A DNA stretch of 64,000 nt, taken from Okapia johnstoni. Taxonomy: Eukaryota; Chordata; Mammalia; Artiodactyla; Giraffidae. The stretch is from positions 10,272,001 through 10,336,000 of the forward strand of contig JAGTYA010000026.1 in NCBI GenBank assembly GCA_024291935.2, in the 5' to 3' direction. A program made the translations under genes and the position numbers. The notes beneath the pieces were generated by a model, which saw only the letters and a list, made by a program, of their open reading frames with translations, did not search any database and was not told the DNA's origin. The first letter of the stretch is position 1. Each line of letters starts with the position of its first letter. This document shows, piece after piece, positions 63,540 to 64,000 of this stretch.

Positions 63540-63745
63540 CTCGTTCTACACGTACGACTTTCATCTAGTCTTCACAGCAGCCCCTCGAGGGAGATATCAT
63601 TACCGCTGTTGTACAGATGAGGAAACTGAGGCCCAGCAAGGTGGAGCATCTCTCCAGGTCACTCAGTAGAGCAGGGATGGAACTGCACATCAGCCTCACT
63701 CCCAAGCCCTGGCCTTAACCACTGTGCCACAGTGCCCTCATCCCA
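63540..63745 (-). repeat. MIR SINE, antisense, near full length
   Basis: GTACAGATGAGGAAACTGAG, GCCCAGCAAGGTGGAGCATC, CCTGGCCTTAACCACTGTGC and CACAGTGCCCT. The far 5' end of MIR is present, which is uncommon in this window. Confidence 0.9.
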
Positions 63746-64000
63746 CTAGATCTGAGCCAGCCTGCCTCTTGGTCCATCGCCTAGAAGGGAGGGCTGGGGA
63801 TCAGTACTGGCCGCAGAGCTGGACCCAAAATGTGTTCCAGCACCTGCTTTAGTGCTCAGCGTCCCCTAAAGCTTTGTTCCCAGGCCCCTGGAGTGGGGCG
63901 GAGCCTCCTTCCCACCATATCTTCTCTCCCTCTCTCCAGGCGCCGTGGAAAGATCCTCTCACTCAAAAGGAGGCACCCCTTACTCCCTACTTGGCACCTG

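Larger units (their letters stand above)
55197..64000 (+). other. SYT7: SYT7 intron 1 (5' part)
   Basis: Everything from the donor at 55197 to the window end is read as intron. The first exon ends in phase 1, and no acceptor followed by the expected transmembrane exon was found. From 55.6 to 60.4 kb I see no named repeat apart from simple C- or G-rich runs (for example 59167-59192). The many open frames here are compositional. Confidence 0.8.

Overview
The window is nuclear DNA from a ruminant (cattle, sheep, goat or close relative). The main evidence is about 20 copies of the pecoran tRNA-Glu/BovA short interspersed elements (Bov-tA and BovA), several older cetartiodactyl CHR-type SINEs, and a background of ancient mammalian repeats (MIR, L2, MER5A, L1M, MLT1). 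There are no prokaryotic operons, no phage or plasmid genes, no CRISPR array, and no rRNA or functional tRNA gene that I could recognise. The species cannot be settled from the sequence alone.

Only one protein-coding gene is identifiable. A CpG island at about 54.4-55.5 kb contains a short first coding exon (55166-55196, + strand) that starts MYRDPEAASP, splits a Gly codon, and ends at a GTAAGC donor. This is the N-terminus of synaptotagmin-7 (SYT7), a calcium sensor for vesicle and lysosome exocytosis. The transmembrane and C2 domains lie beyond the right edge. The last 8.8 kb is therefore SYT7 intron 1, and positions 1 to about 54 kb are upstream intergenic DNA. In human the next gene on that side is DAGLA, transcribed away from SYT7; it is not seen here.

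Layout. 1-12 kb: MIR/L2/MER5A remnants, two L1M fragments, and Bov-tA and CHR insertions, several with readable target-site duplications. 12-28 kb: mixed unique and repeat DNA, an L1M 3' end at 21.3-22.3 kb, an AT-rich stretch to 23.0 kb, and an MLT1-type solo LTR at 27.0-27.5 kb. 28-43 kb: GC-rich unique DNA with MIRs, two long CA tracts, a 5 x 40 bp minisatellite at 37.8-38.0 kb, and CTCF-like motifs. 43.2-48 kb: a degenerate L2 element with reverse-transcriptase-derived sequence, then L2 pieces in the other orientation. 48.5-49.0 kb: an orphan CpG island about 6 kb upstream of SYT7. 54.4-55.5 kb: the SYT7 promoter island with an alternating purine-pyrimidine tract, a small uORF and exon 1. 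55.5-64 kb: intron 1, with a strong 54-bp palindrome, a TG tract, two truncated BovA copies, MIRs and candidate conserved non-coding blocks.

I found no convincing new biological system. The less ordinary items are the TATA/ATG/splice-donor arrangement at 16.2-16.3 kb, the orphan CpG island, the palindromes at 17.65 and 55.54 kb, the perfectly phased minisatellite, and a divergent pair of CTCF-like motifs at 29.8/30.1 kb. Most long open frames in the GC-rich and C/T-rich parts are compositional and are not called genes. Repeat calls come from reading the sequence against remembered family consensus, so boundaries are approximate unless a target-site duplication is quoted. Unique stretches without an entry of their own are covered in the grouped entries.
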